Assembly: GCA_012516075.1 (NCBI GenBank)
Contig: JAAYXE010000086.1
Location: 1-36,361, forward strand
Source of the DNA: Chloroflexota bacterium
GTDB lineage: Bacteria > Chloroflexota > Anaerolineae > Anaerolineales > UBA4823
Reading direction: 5' to 3'
Length of the DNA: 36,361 bases
Made by a program: the position numbers and the translations under genes
Shown: piece by piece, positions 24,300-31,980 of the stretch
Numbering within the stretch: the first letter of the stretch is position 1
Layout of the letters: each line of letters opens with the position of its first letter
The notes under the pieces: generated by a model
The model's database searches: none
What the model saw: the letters and a program-made list of their open reading frames with translations, nothing else
What the model was told of the DNA's origin: nothing

Positions 24300-24818
24300 A
24301 TGTTTGTAAACCGGATATTAGGCGTTTTTAAACTCGATGCGGGCACCTTTGAAGCCGTAGAACACGATCGCAGCGCCACCAGCCAGGCAGCCCTGATTGT
24401 TATGCTGGTTGCGCTCCTGTCCGGCGGCGGCAGCGCCCTGGGAGCTGTATTTAAAGACAGCAGCGCCCTCTCCAGCTTCTTCTCTTCACTGGTCCTGACT
24501 TTTGTCGGCTGGATTCTGGTATCGGTGATCACCTATTTTGTCGGCACCACCTTTTTTAAAGGGCAGGCCACCATTGATGAAATGCTGCGTGTGATCGGTT
24601 TTGCTTTTGCTCCCCAGCTCCTCAGCATTATTCCCTGTGTGGGCTGGCCGATCGGAGCTATCTGGTCCCTGATCGCCAGTTTCATCGCCATTCGCCAGGG
24701 GCTGGATCTGGACGATGCTCGCACGCTGTTCACGATTCTAATTGCATTTGTTATTTATATTATCCTGTTTATTGTTGCCAGCCTTCTATTCGGTGGATTC
24801 AACGCCCTGTTTCGCTGA
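24300..24818 (+). CDS. YIP1-family membrane protein
   Basis: A 172-residue integral membrane protein of the YIP1 (PF04893) type. The family is widespread in bacteria with mostly unknown function. The N-terminal FVNRILGVFKLDAGTFEAVEHD is the typical amphipathic lead. It is followed by five hydrophobic segments, with VGTTFFKGQATIDEMLRVIGFAFAP (partly quoted) the conserved core between helices. The ATG at 24300 is preferred over an in-frame start at 24246 because AAGGAGG lies seven bases before it and family members start at this motif. Confidence 0.87.
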   Translation: MFVNRILGVFKLDAGTFEAVEHDRSATSQAALIVMLVALLSGGGSALGAVFKDSSALSSFFSSLVLTFVGWILVSVITYFVGTTFFKGQATIDEMLRVIGFAFAPQLLSIIPCVGWPIGAIWSLIASFIAIRQGLDLDDARTLFTILIAFVIYIILFIVASLLFGGFNALFR

Positions 24819-24821
24819 GCC

Positions 24822-24879
24822 GGCTCCCGGTGTGCTTCTCGTGGGTGTAAACCTCCTCGGGAGGCACGCCGGGGAGTCC
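24822..24879 (+). terminator. Long GC-rich hairpin after the YIP1-like gene
   Basis: 24822-24835 pairs with 24864-24879 through about 13 pairs with one wobble and small bulges, and an inner CCTCC/GGAGG-type helix fills the loop. CCTTTCG follows, with no true U-tract. It is probably a transcript end or 3' stabiliser; termination efficiency is uncertain. Confidence 0.45.
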
Positions 24880-24913
24880 CTTTCGCCTACTGCTGCCAGG
24901 CCTTCAACCTGAG

Positions 24914-24941
24914 CCGTGAATCACGGATAATGTGATAGAAT
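24914..24941 (+). promoter_or_regulatory. Extended -10 promoter with overlapping palindrome before the FKBP gene
   Basis: TGATAGAAT (24933-24941) fits an extended -10. CCGTGA-A-TCACGG (24914-24926) is a perfect 13-bp palindrome in the spacer/-35 zone, where a repressor or activator could bind. Transcription from here gives a leader of about 180 nt before the ATG at 25126. Confidence 0.45.
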
Positions 24942-25125
24942 CGCCGCTGTTGGGGGAGTTTCACAACCAACTGGCATACATTTTTCATCCTGCCTCGCCA
25001 GTTGATCCAGCCAGAGAGATCGATTGTGTAAAAGAGCAGCCTGAACAATATATCCAGATTTTTTCTCCAGGATATAGCGGATGCTGTTCCGGAGGCCAGG
25101 CTTTAGGCGAAAGAGAGGCAAGAAA
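24942..25125 (+). other. Long structured leader of the FKBP gene
   Basis: This gene-free stretch holds two inverted repeats: CAACTGGC/GCCAGTTG (24968-24975 with 24997-25004, 21-nt loop) and TATATCC/GGATATA (25049-25055 with 25070-25076, T-rich loop). No known riboswitch class is recognised. A short upstream reading frame cannot be excluded, but none has a convincing ribosome site. Confidence 0.35.
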
Positions 25126-25758
25126 ATGAACGGATCTAGCGATACCCAAATAACCGTACAAGATGAGACTGTGGTAACCCTGGATTACACCCTCAGGGTC
25201 GATGGAGAGATCATCGATTCTTCGGACGAAAACGAACCCATCCAGTTTATCCAGGGTTTGGGACAGATCATCCCGGGGCTTGAGAAGAACCTGTATGGGA
25301 TGAGCATTGGGGAATCAAAAACGGTGATCGTACCGCCCAGGGAAGGCTATGGAGAAATCGACGCAAACGCCTTCGCCGATATTCCACGCAGTGAATTCCC
25401 GAAAAACATTCCTCTCGAGCCCGGAGTCGCCATCGAAGTGCGGGATCAAAGAGGCGAAAGCATGGACGCTTATATCGTTGCGGTGAACGATAAAGACGTC
25501 CGCCTCAACTTCAACCATCCTCTCGCAGGGAAAGAGCTCCATTTCTCTATAAAAATCCTCGACCTGCGCAGCGCCACCGAAGAAGAACTCGCCCACGGTC
25601 ACGTTCACGGCAGTGCCGGTGAACAGTGGGTGGAGGAGGAAGAGGACCTGGAGGAATACTGGGGAGAGGATGAAGAAGACTGGGAAGAGGAAGGGGAAGA
25701 ATGGGATGAGGACGATGAAGAACTCATCGACCTCGATGAAGATGACGACGAAGTTTGA
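25126..25758 (+). CDS. SlyD-like FKBP-type peptidyl-prolyl isomerase with acidic tail
   Basis: Cytoplasmic prolyl isomerase/chaperone of 210 residues. The split FKBP domain is clear: VVTLDYTLRVDGEIIDSS, then FIQGLGQIIPGLEKNLYGM and VPPREGYGE, with the insert-in-flap (IF) chaperone domain at about 70-130 and FNHPLAGKELHFSIKI closing the fold. SlyD proteins often end in a His/Cys-rich nickel-binding tail. Here only AHGHVHG remains, followed by about 42 residues of which about 30 are Asp or Glu. That tail may bind cations or basic clients. The ATG at 25126 follows a purine-rich AAGAGAGG; an in-frame ATG at 25081 lies inside a leader hairpin's flank and would add a basic, non-conserved start. Only 7 bp separate its stop from the convergent gene. 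Confidence 0.93.
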   Translation: MNGSSDTQITVQDETVVTLDYTLRVDGEIIDSSDENEPIQFIQGLGQIIPGLEKNLYGMSIGESKTVIVPPREGYGEIDANAFADIPRSEFPKNIPLEPGVAIEVRDQRGESMDAYIVAVNDKDVRLNFNHPLAGKELHFSIKILDLRSATEEELAHGHVHGSAGEQWVEEEEDLEEYWGEDEEDWEEEGEEWDEDDEELIDLDEDDDEV

Positions 25759-25765
25759 CCCCCTG

Positions 25766-26443
25766 CTAGAGTAAAATCAAACCCTTTTGCACGCCCAGCC
25801 GGACAGCTTCTGTCCGGCTGGTTGCTCCCAATTTTGCATAAATCGATGAGATGTGGAATTTGACCGTGTGCTCGCTGATTCCCAGCTGCACGGCGATTTG
25901 TTTGTTCGCCAAACCGAGAGCCACATACTGCAGCACCTGGGTTTCGAGCTCGGTAAGCGGTTCCACCAGCGGCTCGCGCAGGCCCGACATGGTTTCCCCG
26001 GCCTGAACTATCGATGCCTCCGCGAGGTCTGCCTGTTCAAGCAGCGCCTCCATAAAAACAGGGCTGGCAACCACCATCCCCTGATCCAGCGCCTGAACGG
26101 CCGCGTACAATTCTTCTTCTGTGGAATCCAGTGCCAGGACTCCCCATGTGCGTAGAGGGAGTCCTGGCACTTTTCTTATGACCTCCCGGTCACCGGCCAG
26201 CACCAGCAGTGCGACCTGACCTTCCAGGGGAAGAAGAAGCTGTCGCAAAGCAGCAGTGGAGAAGGAATCATCAGCCAGAACCAGCAGGTCAGTTTCCTCC
26301 GGCAGCGGATCCACTTCCTCCAGTGAAGCCGCCTCGGCAATCACTTCAATGGGCGGATCTCCGTGCTGCGGGGCGGGATACAACAGCGCACGCACCCCTG
26401 CGCGCACAGCCAGGACCGGAGAGATAACCACCGCGTGGATCAA
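25766..26443 (-). CDS. LuxR/NarL-type transcription factor with degenerate receiver domain
   Basis: A 225-residue regulator. The C-terminal LuxR helix-turn-helix is canonical (LTELETQVLQYVALGLANKQIA, quoted in part, then SEHTVKFHISSIYAKLG), so it binds DNA as a dimer. The N-terminal domain has the receiver pattern (VRAGVRALL, VIAEAASLEEV) but not the phosphorylation site: the acidic pair is Ser8-Pro9, the phospho-acceptor position is Ala57, and the conserved lysine is missing in WGVLALD. It is therefore unlikely to be a normal two-component response regulator. The TTG start overlaps the upstream protease stop (TTGA) and is preceded by GGAGGG, so it is the last gene of a three-gene operon. Two long perfect inverted repeats lie inside the coding sequence. 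Confidence 0.88.
   Translation of the reverse strand: MIHAVVISPVLAVRAGVRALLYPAPQHGDPPIEVIAEAASLEEVDPLPEETDLLVLADDSFSTAALRQLLLPLEGQVALLVLAGDREVIRKVPGLPLRTWGVLALDSTEEELYAAVQALDQGMVVASPVFMEALLEQADLAEASIVQAGETMSGLREPLVEPLTELETQVLQYVALGLANKQIAVQLGISEHTVKFHISSIYAKLGATSRTEAVRLGVQKGLILL
25795..25821. other. Perfect 12-bp hairpin inside the regulator coding region
   Basis: CCAGCCGGACAG and CTGTCCGGCTGG are perfectly paired around a 3-nt loop. It covers codons for T-S-R-T-E-A-V-R-L near the end of the LuxR gene, just past the stop of the convergent FKBP gene. No strong U-tract follows on either strand. It may help end convergent transcripts. Confidence 0.55.
26131..26176 (+). terminator. Antisense terminator-like hairpin inside the regulator gene
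   Basis: A 14-bp perfect inverted repeat (26131-26144 with 26157-26170, 12-nt loop) is followed on the plus strand by TTTTCTT. On that strand it is a complete intrinsic terminator; on the minus strand it codes for the V-P-G-L-P...G-V-L-A-L part of the regulator. It could stop FKBP read-through from running antisense into the protease operon. Confidence 0.6.
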
Positions 26444-27063
26444 ATGAAGCCCTCCGTATGGAAATCTGACAGCGCCCCAGTCACAAACTCCTCAACAACC
26501 TGACTGGGGATTGCGACGCCCTGATCGCCGCCAATGACCATGGTGTTGACGCCGATCACCTCGCCGAGCACGTTGATAAGCGGACCGCCGGAGTTGCCAG
26601 GCGCCAGGCGTGCATCCGTACGGATGATGGGAATCTCCTGGCGCCTGCCGCGCGTTTTCGCCCGGCTCAAAGCGCTGATCAACCCGGCCGTTAACATCCC
26701 CCGCTGGCCCCACGGATGTCCAACTGCAATGGCCATCTGCCCGACACGCAGGCGCCGTGAATCGGCGATCTTTGCAGCCGGCAGGTCCTGGCCCGACGTT
26801 TTTATCAGCGCCAGGTCCACCTCCGGATCGACTGCGACCAGATCGGCGGGCAGCGTTTCATCATTAGCCAGAGTCAGACGGATTCTTCCGCGCCGGACCA
26901 CATGGTTGTTGGTGCCAACCCAGCCGCCGGCCCGCCACAGTATCCCTGCTCCTACACCAAACCTGCCGTTGTGGACCGTGACTACAGTTCGCTGAATATT
27001 CTGCGCCAGCTCAGCCAGGCAGTCATCCAGAACGGTAAGATAGGGCATTTCACCGATCATCAT
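26440..27063 (-). CDS. HtrA-like trypsin-fold serine protease without PDZ domain
   Basis: A 207-residue S1C-type protease domain with a complete triad: His54 (TNNHVV), Asp83 (EVDLALIK) and Ser158 (APGNSGGPL). No signal peptide, membrane segment or PDZ domain is present, so it appears cytoplasmic and minimal, unlike classical periplasmic DegP/HtrA. The residue spacing of the triad matches that of the upstream PDZ-containing gene, suggesting an old duplication. The ATG at 27063 (or 27060) follows a GGGTGG-type site. It lies 8 bp after the upstream protease and overlaps the LuxR-type gene by four bases. Substrate is unknown. Confidence 0.9.
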   Translation of the reverse strand: MMIGEMPYLTVLDDCLAELAQNIQRTVVTVHNGRFGVGAGILWRAGGWVGTNNHVVRRGRIRLTLANDETLPADLVAVDPEVDLALIKTSGQDLPAAKIADSRRLRVGQMAIAVGHPWGQRGMLTAGLISALSRAKTRGRRQEIPIIRTDARLAPGNSGGPLINVLGEVIGVNTMVIGGDQGVAIPSQVVEEFVTGALSDFHTEGFI

Positions 27064-27071
27064 CCACCCGC

Positions 27072-27983
27072 CTATGTCCGCTCACCGATGGTGATCGTGA
27101 GGCTTGCCGGCTGCCCGCCGCGCAGCAGCTGCACAGGTACGGACTGGCCGACAACCGCACCAACCAGACGAGACAGGAGTTCGTCCGGGTCACCGCCCGG
27201 CTGTCCGTCAATCGCTACCAGGATATCACCTACCAGCAGGCCTGCCCGGCCGGCCGGGCTGTCATCTTCCACCCCCACCAGCAGCAGCCCTGTTCTCTGC
27301 TCTCTGCCGAGCGCCTGCTGCTGTGCGAAGGAAATGGCTACCGGCTGGCTGCGGACGCCCAGATAACCACGGCGCACACGCCCGTGCTGCTGCAGAGCCC
27401 CGGCAATCTGCCAGGCTAGCTGCGCCGGAACAGTCAGCGCTGCACCGCGGGCCAGGCCGGAGGTGTTCAGCCCCAGAACCTGCCCTGCGACATTGATTAA
27501 CGGCCCCCCAGAGAAACCGGGGTAAGGGATCGCGTCGGTACGGATATAACTCTCCAGCAGCCCGCCGCGGCCAGTGCGCACCGGCCCGCCCCGGGCACTG
27601 ATCACCCCCAGGCTGGCCTGGACCCCTTCATCCGAAGGCCGTCCCAACGCCAGGACGAGCTGGCCAATGCGCGCCGCATGGTCGGCAGCCTGAGCCGGAG
27701 AAAGTCCACCACCTTCCACGCGCAGAAGCGCCAGATCGCTGCCGGGATCCCGGGCCACAAGCTGTGCTGCCACCCTGCTTCCATCCGGCAGCCCTACCCG
27801 GATATCATCATCTCGCTGGACAACATGATCGGCGGTCAGGATGAGATCGGACGCATAAACAATGCCGCTGGCCGGAAAACGCCGGCGGGCGTCCACCAGC
27901 ACAGTCGCCGCTCCCCCAAGTTCCACCGCATCTGCCATCGCTTCTGATAATGCTGCTAACGTTTGAGCACCTGGACCTGTCAT
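27072..27983 (-). CDS. HtrA-like serine protease with C-terminal PDZ domain
   Basis: A 303-residue S1C protease: residues about 25-195 form the trypsin fold with His53 (TADHVV), Asp83 (GSDLALL) and Ser158 (YPGFSGGPLIN); residues about 205-300 form one PDZ domain (GYLGV...SPAGRAGLLVGDILVAIDG, given in part). The N-terminus has no signal sequence or anchor, so the enzyme is predicted to be cytoplasmic, unusual for the family. AGGAGG precedes the ATG. It is the first gene of the operon with the PDZ-less protease and the LuxR-type regulator. The promoter is not clear; TATGAT at 28026-28031 on the minus strand is a weak -10 candidate. Confidence 0.92.
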   Translation of the reverse strand: MTGPGAQTLAALSEAMADAVELGGAATVLVDARRRFPASGIVYASDLILTADHVVQRDDDIRVGLPDGSRVAAQLVARDPGSDLALLRVEGGGLSPAQAADHAARIGQLVLALGRPSDEGVQASLGVISARGGPVRTGRGGLLESYIRTDAIPYPGFSGGPLINVAGQVLGLNTSGLARGAALTVPAQLAWQIAGALQQHGRVRRGYLGVRSQPVAISFAQQQALGREQRTGLLLVGVEDDSPAGRAGLLVGDILVAIDGQPGGDPDELLSRLVGAVVGQSVPVQLLRGGQPASLTITIGERT

Positions 27984-28116
27984 TACTTATCCTCCTCTAA
28001 AAATTCATACTCTGGTCTCAGGCTCATCATATCCCAATCCATTTTTGAGCACATCGCCCAAACAGGCAGGTGAAACCCGGAAATATGGGTAGGTGTTGAA
28101 ATCGGGCCTGCGCGAC

Positions 28117-30708
28117 TCAACGTTCATCCAGCGCGTTCAGCGAGGACTGCACCAATCTCACTGCCTCCATGCCAGCGAAACAGGCCGGATTCGGCGACTG
28201 CGGATCTCCGGACAGGATCTGCACAGCCGTATCGCGCTGCAGGTTGTTTACATCCAGAACCAGCTCGCCATCAGCGGTGCTCCGCTGCGTTGCGACAGCG
28301 ACGATCTGTTTACTCGGGTCGGCCTGGTAAGTGTCCCACCACAAAATGATGTGCACATGGTTGGGTCGTATACCCAGCAGGCGGATCTGCCCAGATGCTC
28401 CTGCCCGCGCCCCACGTCCGGCAGGCAGGGGATCGATCCACAAATGGGCACAGCTGTTCACGCTGTCTTTCTGGCCCCAGGCGCGCAGGCTGCCGCCGGA
28501 AACCTGTGCCCGGGCGTCTTCGTAGTGCCCGTTATTTAAAGGGATGGCCCGGATGAAGTGATAATACGAGGCAAACAGGGTCCGGTGATCGATTTCCAGC
28601 GTCCCATCCCGGTTCTTCCGGTAAATGTGTCTGGTATCGAACCAGTACGATTCGATCAGCCCACCGGGGTTTAAGCCTCCCCAGATCATGTCATGAAGCC
28701 AGATCCCTGAGCGGTCGCTCTCCAGCTGCGGGGAAGCTCTGCCATTCCCATCGATAAAACCCACCTCGCCGCGGATGATTGGCTTGCCTGCGCCTTCCGG
28801 CTGCAAAGCACCATAGCGCAGGCTGGTCTCATAGGTCCACAAGGCCGGGTCCTGGAAATAGGGATCGTCATGTGAGCGGTACTCGTGGAAATCTGCGAAG
28901 TCGATATACGGATAGGCGCGATTGTCCCAGAATTCCTCTTGGGGGAAAGAATGCCAGAAAGAAGTGGAGACCAGGTGGTGGTTGGGATAGAACTGGCGCA
29001 TATAGCGGCCGAACTCATTGGCCAGCGCAAAGTGACGTTTGCTTTTCGGGTCGCCCTCATTCAGCAGCTCCCAGGAATGGATGTGTGTGGAGTATCCCCA
29101 GCGGGCCTGCAGATATCGCCACCAGGCCTGCTGCAGCCAGCGCACTTTTGTGACCCGCTCGAAGTCCCCGTAAAACCAGCGCGGACCTGGGCAGCGCTCG
29201 GGGTCATTTTCAGGGTCGTCGTCTCTACAGGTGGCAGAATCGCGGACCGGCAGCCCCTGGCTGTCGGTGTGCGCCATAATCCAATCCTGCTTCTCGTGGA
29301 CGACCGGCCGAAGGTATATGTTATAGGTCTCTGCCAGAGCCAGGACTTTGTCAAAGGCATAAGAACTGCGCTGGTCCATGTACAGGTGGTGAGCCATCCA
29401 GGGGCGCGAAATGATGTTGGGGCCGTACGTACCATCGTCCCGCACTTCTTCGATCCACACCCGGTCGATATATACCGATCCGCGGCGCGCGTTTTCCAGA
29501 GCCAGGTAAAAATAGGGCAGGAAATAACGTTCTCCACTGAACAGGCGCCCTTCTACGATTTCCCAGCCATCCGTGCTGCCTTTCACATACCCGGTCACCG
29601 GGCTTCCGGTTCCGGCTGAAGCGCACTGCTCGCCGTCACCCGCCAGCCAGCGCCCTGTTTTTGCTACAAAGCCGTAATTCTTACCGGGTTCTACAGGACC
29701 GGCGATATCCACAGCCTTTAAACGAATTCGCACCCGGTAAGTAGTTTGCGGCCGCAAGGCGGGAGGAGCCTTCCCAAATCCAAGGAACATGCAGGGGTTC
29801 TTTTCCGCATGCAGCGCCATAGAAACATCGCTTCCCGGAAATGCCTCATCGAAGGTCAGACCCGGCTCAGGAATGTACCTCCCCCGCTTCTCCGGATCCG
29901 TTGGGTGCCAGTGATTCCAGGATGCACCGTAAATCCCCCATTGGGAGAGCCAGATACGCACGAGCTGTATGCCGTTCTGAGACATGACCCTGAAATTTTC
30001 TCTGTTATCCAGAACGGGGTTGTTCCAGCTCAGGTGGTCGTAGTTCATGTTGTAGCCCAGGGCGGGGAAGTAATCTCCGTTCTCGAACTCAAAATAGCGA
30101 GGATCACGCTGGCTGACGAGGATAAAACCCGGGTTCCCGGAGGGTTGGACGAAGAAGGTGTGCGCTGGAGATGCGGAAATACCGGATGCATCCCGGGCGA
30201 CAATGCGAAACTGCCAGCGGCCGGCCGCAGGCGGGGCGAAGCGCACCTTCCACGAGTATTCCCCGGTCGGGTAAAACCATTCGCGGCCATCAATAACCCG
30301 GTCCTCAAAATGCTGGTAATAAAAAGCCGGCTGGGTGTATACGGTGCGCCAGTTATCGGGGGTAAACAGGGCATCGACCCGGATCCCAATTTCCGGCTCA
30401 ATCCCGGGCGGCGGCGCAGCATCATAAGGAAGCTGCAAATTTTTGGCGACGGTCTCGATCTGAAATGTGATCTCCAGTTTGGCGTAACGCGGGATCTGTC
30501 CCCCCGGATAATCCGCAGTGTTCAGCCGGATTTCACCGATCTCCGGACCGGGGCTCACAGGGACCTCACCGGCAAGAACCGCAAGCGGTTCCAGATAGTA
30601 CTGAAATAGAAAACCGAGGAGAACAAGCCCGCACAGGATCAGGTGCAAAGACCTGCGGCTGCGGTACAGCCAGTCTCTGGCAGGTCTTCCCTGCGTTGTT
30701 AATCTCAA
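28117..30708 (-). CDS. Membrane-anchored DUF5060 / clan GH-A glycoside hydrolase
   Basis: An 863-residue extracellular enzyme. A basic N-terminus is followed by one membrane segment (about 20-42), an uncleaved anchor or signal. Then comes a DUF5060-type beta-sandwich (about 60-190, ending HTFFVQPSGNPGF), a TIM-barrel hydrolase, and a C-terminal beta domain. A carbohydrate-binding-like insertion (about 290-410) interrupts the barrel. Likely acid/base is Glu551 in WELLNEGDP; likely nucleophile is Glu648 in IIRGEVGF. The glycan substrate is unknown. The TTG at 30708 is chosen because AGGAGGGG lies six bases before it and a TATAAT at 30743-30748 puts the transcript start near 30736. An in-frame ATG at 30729 lacks a ribosome site and would add seven residues. 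Confidence 0.83.
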   Translation of the reverse strand: MRLTTQGRPARDWLYRSRRSLHLILCGLVLLGFLFQYYLEPLAVLAGEVPVSPGPEIGEIRLNTADYPGGQIPRYAKLEITFQIETVAKNLQLPYDAAPPPGIEPEIGIRVDALFTPDNWRTVYTQPAFYYQHFEDRVIDGREWFYPTGEYSWKVRFAPPAAGRWQFRIVARDASGISASPAHTFFVQPSGNPGFILVSQRDPRYFEFENGDYFPALGYNMNYDHLSWNNPVLDNRENFRVMSQNGIQLVRIWLSQWGIYGASWNHWHPTDPEKRGRYIPEPGLTFDEAFPGSDVSMALHAEKNPCMFLGFGKAPPALRPQTTYRVRIRLKAVDIAGPVEPGKNYGFVAKTGRWLAGDGEQCASAGTGSPVTGYVKGSTDGWEIVEGRLFSGERYFLPYFYLALENARRGSVYIDRVWIEEVRDDGTYGPNIISRPWMAHHLYMDQRSSYAFDKVLALAETYNIYLRPVVHEKQDWIMAHTDSQGLPVRDSATCRDDDPENDPERCPGPRWFYGDFERVTKVRWLQQAWWRYLQARWGYSTHIHSWELLNEGDPKSKRHFALANEFGRYMRQFYPNHHLVSTSFWHSFPQEEFWDNRAYPYIDFADFHEYRSHDDPYFQDPALWTYETSLRYGALQPEGAGKPIIRGEVGFIDGNGRASPQLESDRSGIWLHDMIWGGLNPGGLIESYWFDTRHIYRKNRDGTLEIDHRTLFASYYHFIRAIPLNNGHYEDARAQVSGGSLRAWGQKDSVNSCAHLWIDPLPAGRGARAGASGQIRLLGIRPNHVHIILWWDTYQADPSKQIVAVATQRSTADGELVLDVNNLQRDTAVQILSGDPQSPNPACFAGMEAVRLVQSSLNALDER

Positions 30709-30742
30709 ATCACCCCTCCTGATCCGCATCGTCTATCCGCCC

Positions 30743-30748
30743 ATTATA
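30743..30748 (-). promoter_or_regulatory. -10 element for the glycoside hydrolase gene
   Basis: A consensus TATAAT on the minus strand lies 14 bp upstream of the ATG and 35 bp upstream of the preferred TTG start. No clear -35 is seen. Confidence 0.5.
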
Positions 30749-30833
30749 AACTTCTTTTTTCGAGGGGCTCTTCCCGGAAGGGCAGCGTCTGCAGCCCTGT
30801 AAAGCTGGCACCGGCGATTAAACGACCGGTGCA

Positions 30834-30842
30834 TGATAAACT
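30834..30842 (+). promoter_or_regulatory. Possible extended -10 for proB (leaderless)
   Basis: TGATAAACT fits TGn-TAnnnT. The proB ATG chosen at 30851 is eight bases downstream, and no Shine-Dalgarno exists in front of it. The geometry matches that of gatC. Confidence 0.35.
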
Positions 30843-30850
30843 TGTACTCT

Positions 30851-31954
30851 ATGATCAACCCGAGCATTGTTATCAAACTTGGAACATCAACGCTAACCGA
30901 AGGCAGCACGCACTTATCGATGCCGCGCATGGTTGAGCTGGTTCGCCAGATGGCGCATCTGCACAACCGCGGCTATTCCATTGTTGTCGTCTCCTCAGGG
31001 GCTATAGCGGCGGGGCGCGAAGCGCTCAACTATCCCGATCTGCCCAAGGAAATCCCGGCCAAACAGATGCTGGCAGCCGTCGGGCAGCCGCGCCTGATGG
31101 GGATTTATGAGCGTCTGTTCAGCCTTTACGGGATCACAGCTGCTCAGGTGCTGCTCACCCGCGCCGACCTTGCCGACCGGCGGCGCTACCTGAACTCCCG
31201 CAACACCCTGGAAGCCCTGCTGTCGCAGCGGGTTATCCCGGTGGTCAATGAAAACGATACCGTGGCCACTGAAGAAATCCGCGTGGGCGATAATGACAAC
31301 CTTTCCGCGCTGGTCGCCAATTTAATCGATGCAGACCTGCTGGTGCTGCTGACCGACCAGCCCGGCCTATACACTGCAGATCCCCGCCGCGACCCGGAAG
31401 CAAAACTGATCGAGGAAGTTACCGCAGCGGAGATCCCTGACGAACTCTGGGCAGCCGCGGGAGGATCGCGGAACGGTCTCGGAACGGGTGGGATGGTCAC
31501 CAAGTTACAGGCTGCCGACCTGGCGCGCCGTTCGGGCGTCAAAGTGGTGATCGCGCCTGGAGGCGAGGAGGATATCCTGCTGCAACTGACTGCGGGCGTC
31601 CGTGTGGGGACCGTCTTTTACCCGGTCGCCACGGCTGTGGAAAGCCGTAAACGCTATATTGTCGCCGGGCTGGCCGCTGGCAGTGTGCGTATTGATGAAG
31701 GCGCCTGTGCAGCGCTGCATCAGGGCAGCAGCCTGCTGCCGGTCGGCATCAAGCAGGTAGAAGGCGATTTTGGCCGTGGAGACACGCTGCGCGTGCTCGA
31801 TGCCAGCGGGCGCGAGATTGCGCGCGGGCTGACGAATTACAATTCTGAGGATCTGAAAAAAATTTATGGGCATCACTCCGACGAGATTGAAGCCATCCTG
31901 GGGTATATGTACGGCGAAGAGGTGATTCACCGCCGAAATATGGTGATGCTTTGA
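30851..31954 (+). CDS. proB: Glutamate 5-kinase
   Basis: First step of proline synthesis: ATP-dependent phosphorylation of glutamate to gamma-glutamyl phosphate. At 367 residues it has the long form: an amino-acid-kinase domain (about 1-255) with KLGTSTL at residue 9, [16 protein letters not shown] and [12 protein letters not shown], then a C-terminal PUA domain (about 270-360, ending ...[11 protein letters not shown]). Proline feedback is common in this family. The ATG at 30851 fits homologue starts ([10 protein letters not shown]); an in-frame ATG at 30833 would add six residues. Neither has a ribosome site. proA follows 26 bp downstream. Confidence 0.95.
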   Translation: MINPSIVIKLGTSTLTEGSTHLSMPRMVELVRQMAHLHNRGYSIVVVSSGAIAAGREALNYPDLPKEIPAKQMLAAVGQPRLMGIYERLFSLYGITAAQVLLTRADLADRRRYLNSRNTLEALLSQRVIPVVNENDTVATEEIRVGDNDNLSALVANLIDADLLVLLTDQPGLYTADPRRDPEAKLIEEVTAAEIPDELWAAAGGSRNGLGTGGMVTKLQAADLARRSGVKVVIAPGGEEDILLQLTAGVRVGTVFYPVATAVESRKRYIVAGLAAGSVRIDEGACAALHQGSSLLPVGIKQVEGDFGRGDTLRVLDASGREIARGLTNYNSEDLKKIYGHHSDEIEAILGYMYGEEVIHRRNMVML

Positions 31955-31980
31955 GCAGTTGTGAGAACAGGAGAAAGGTG

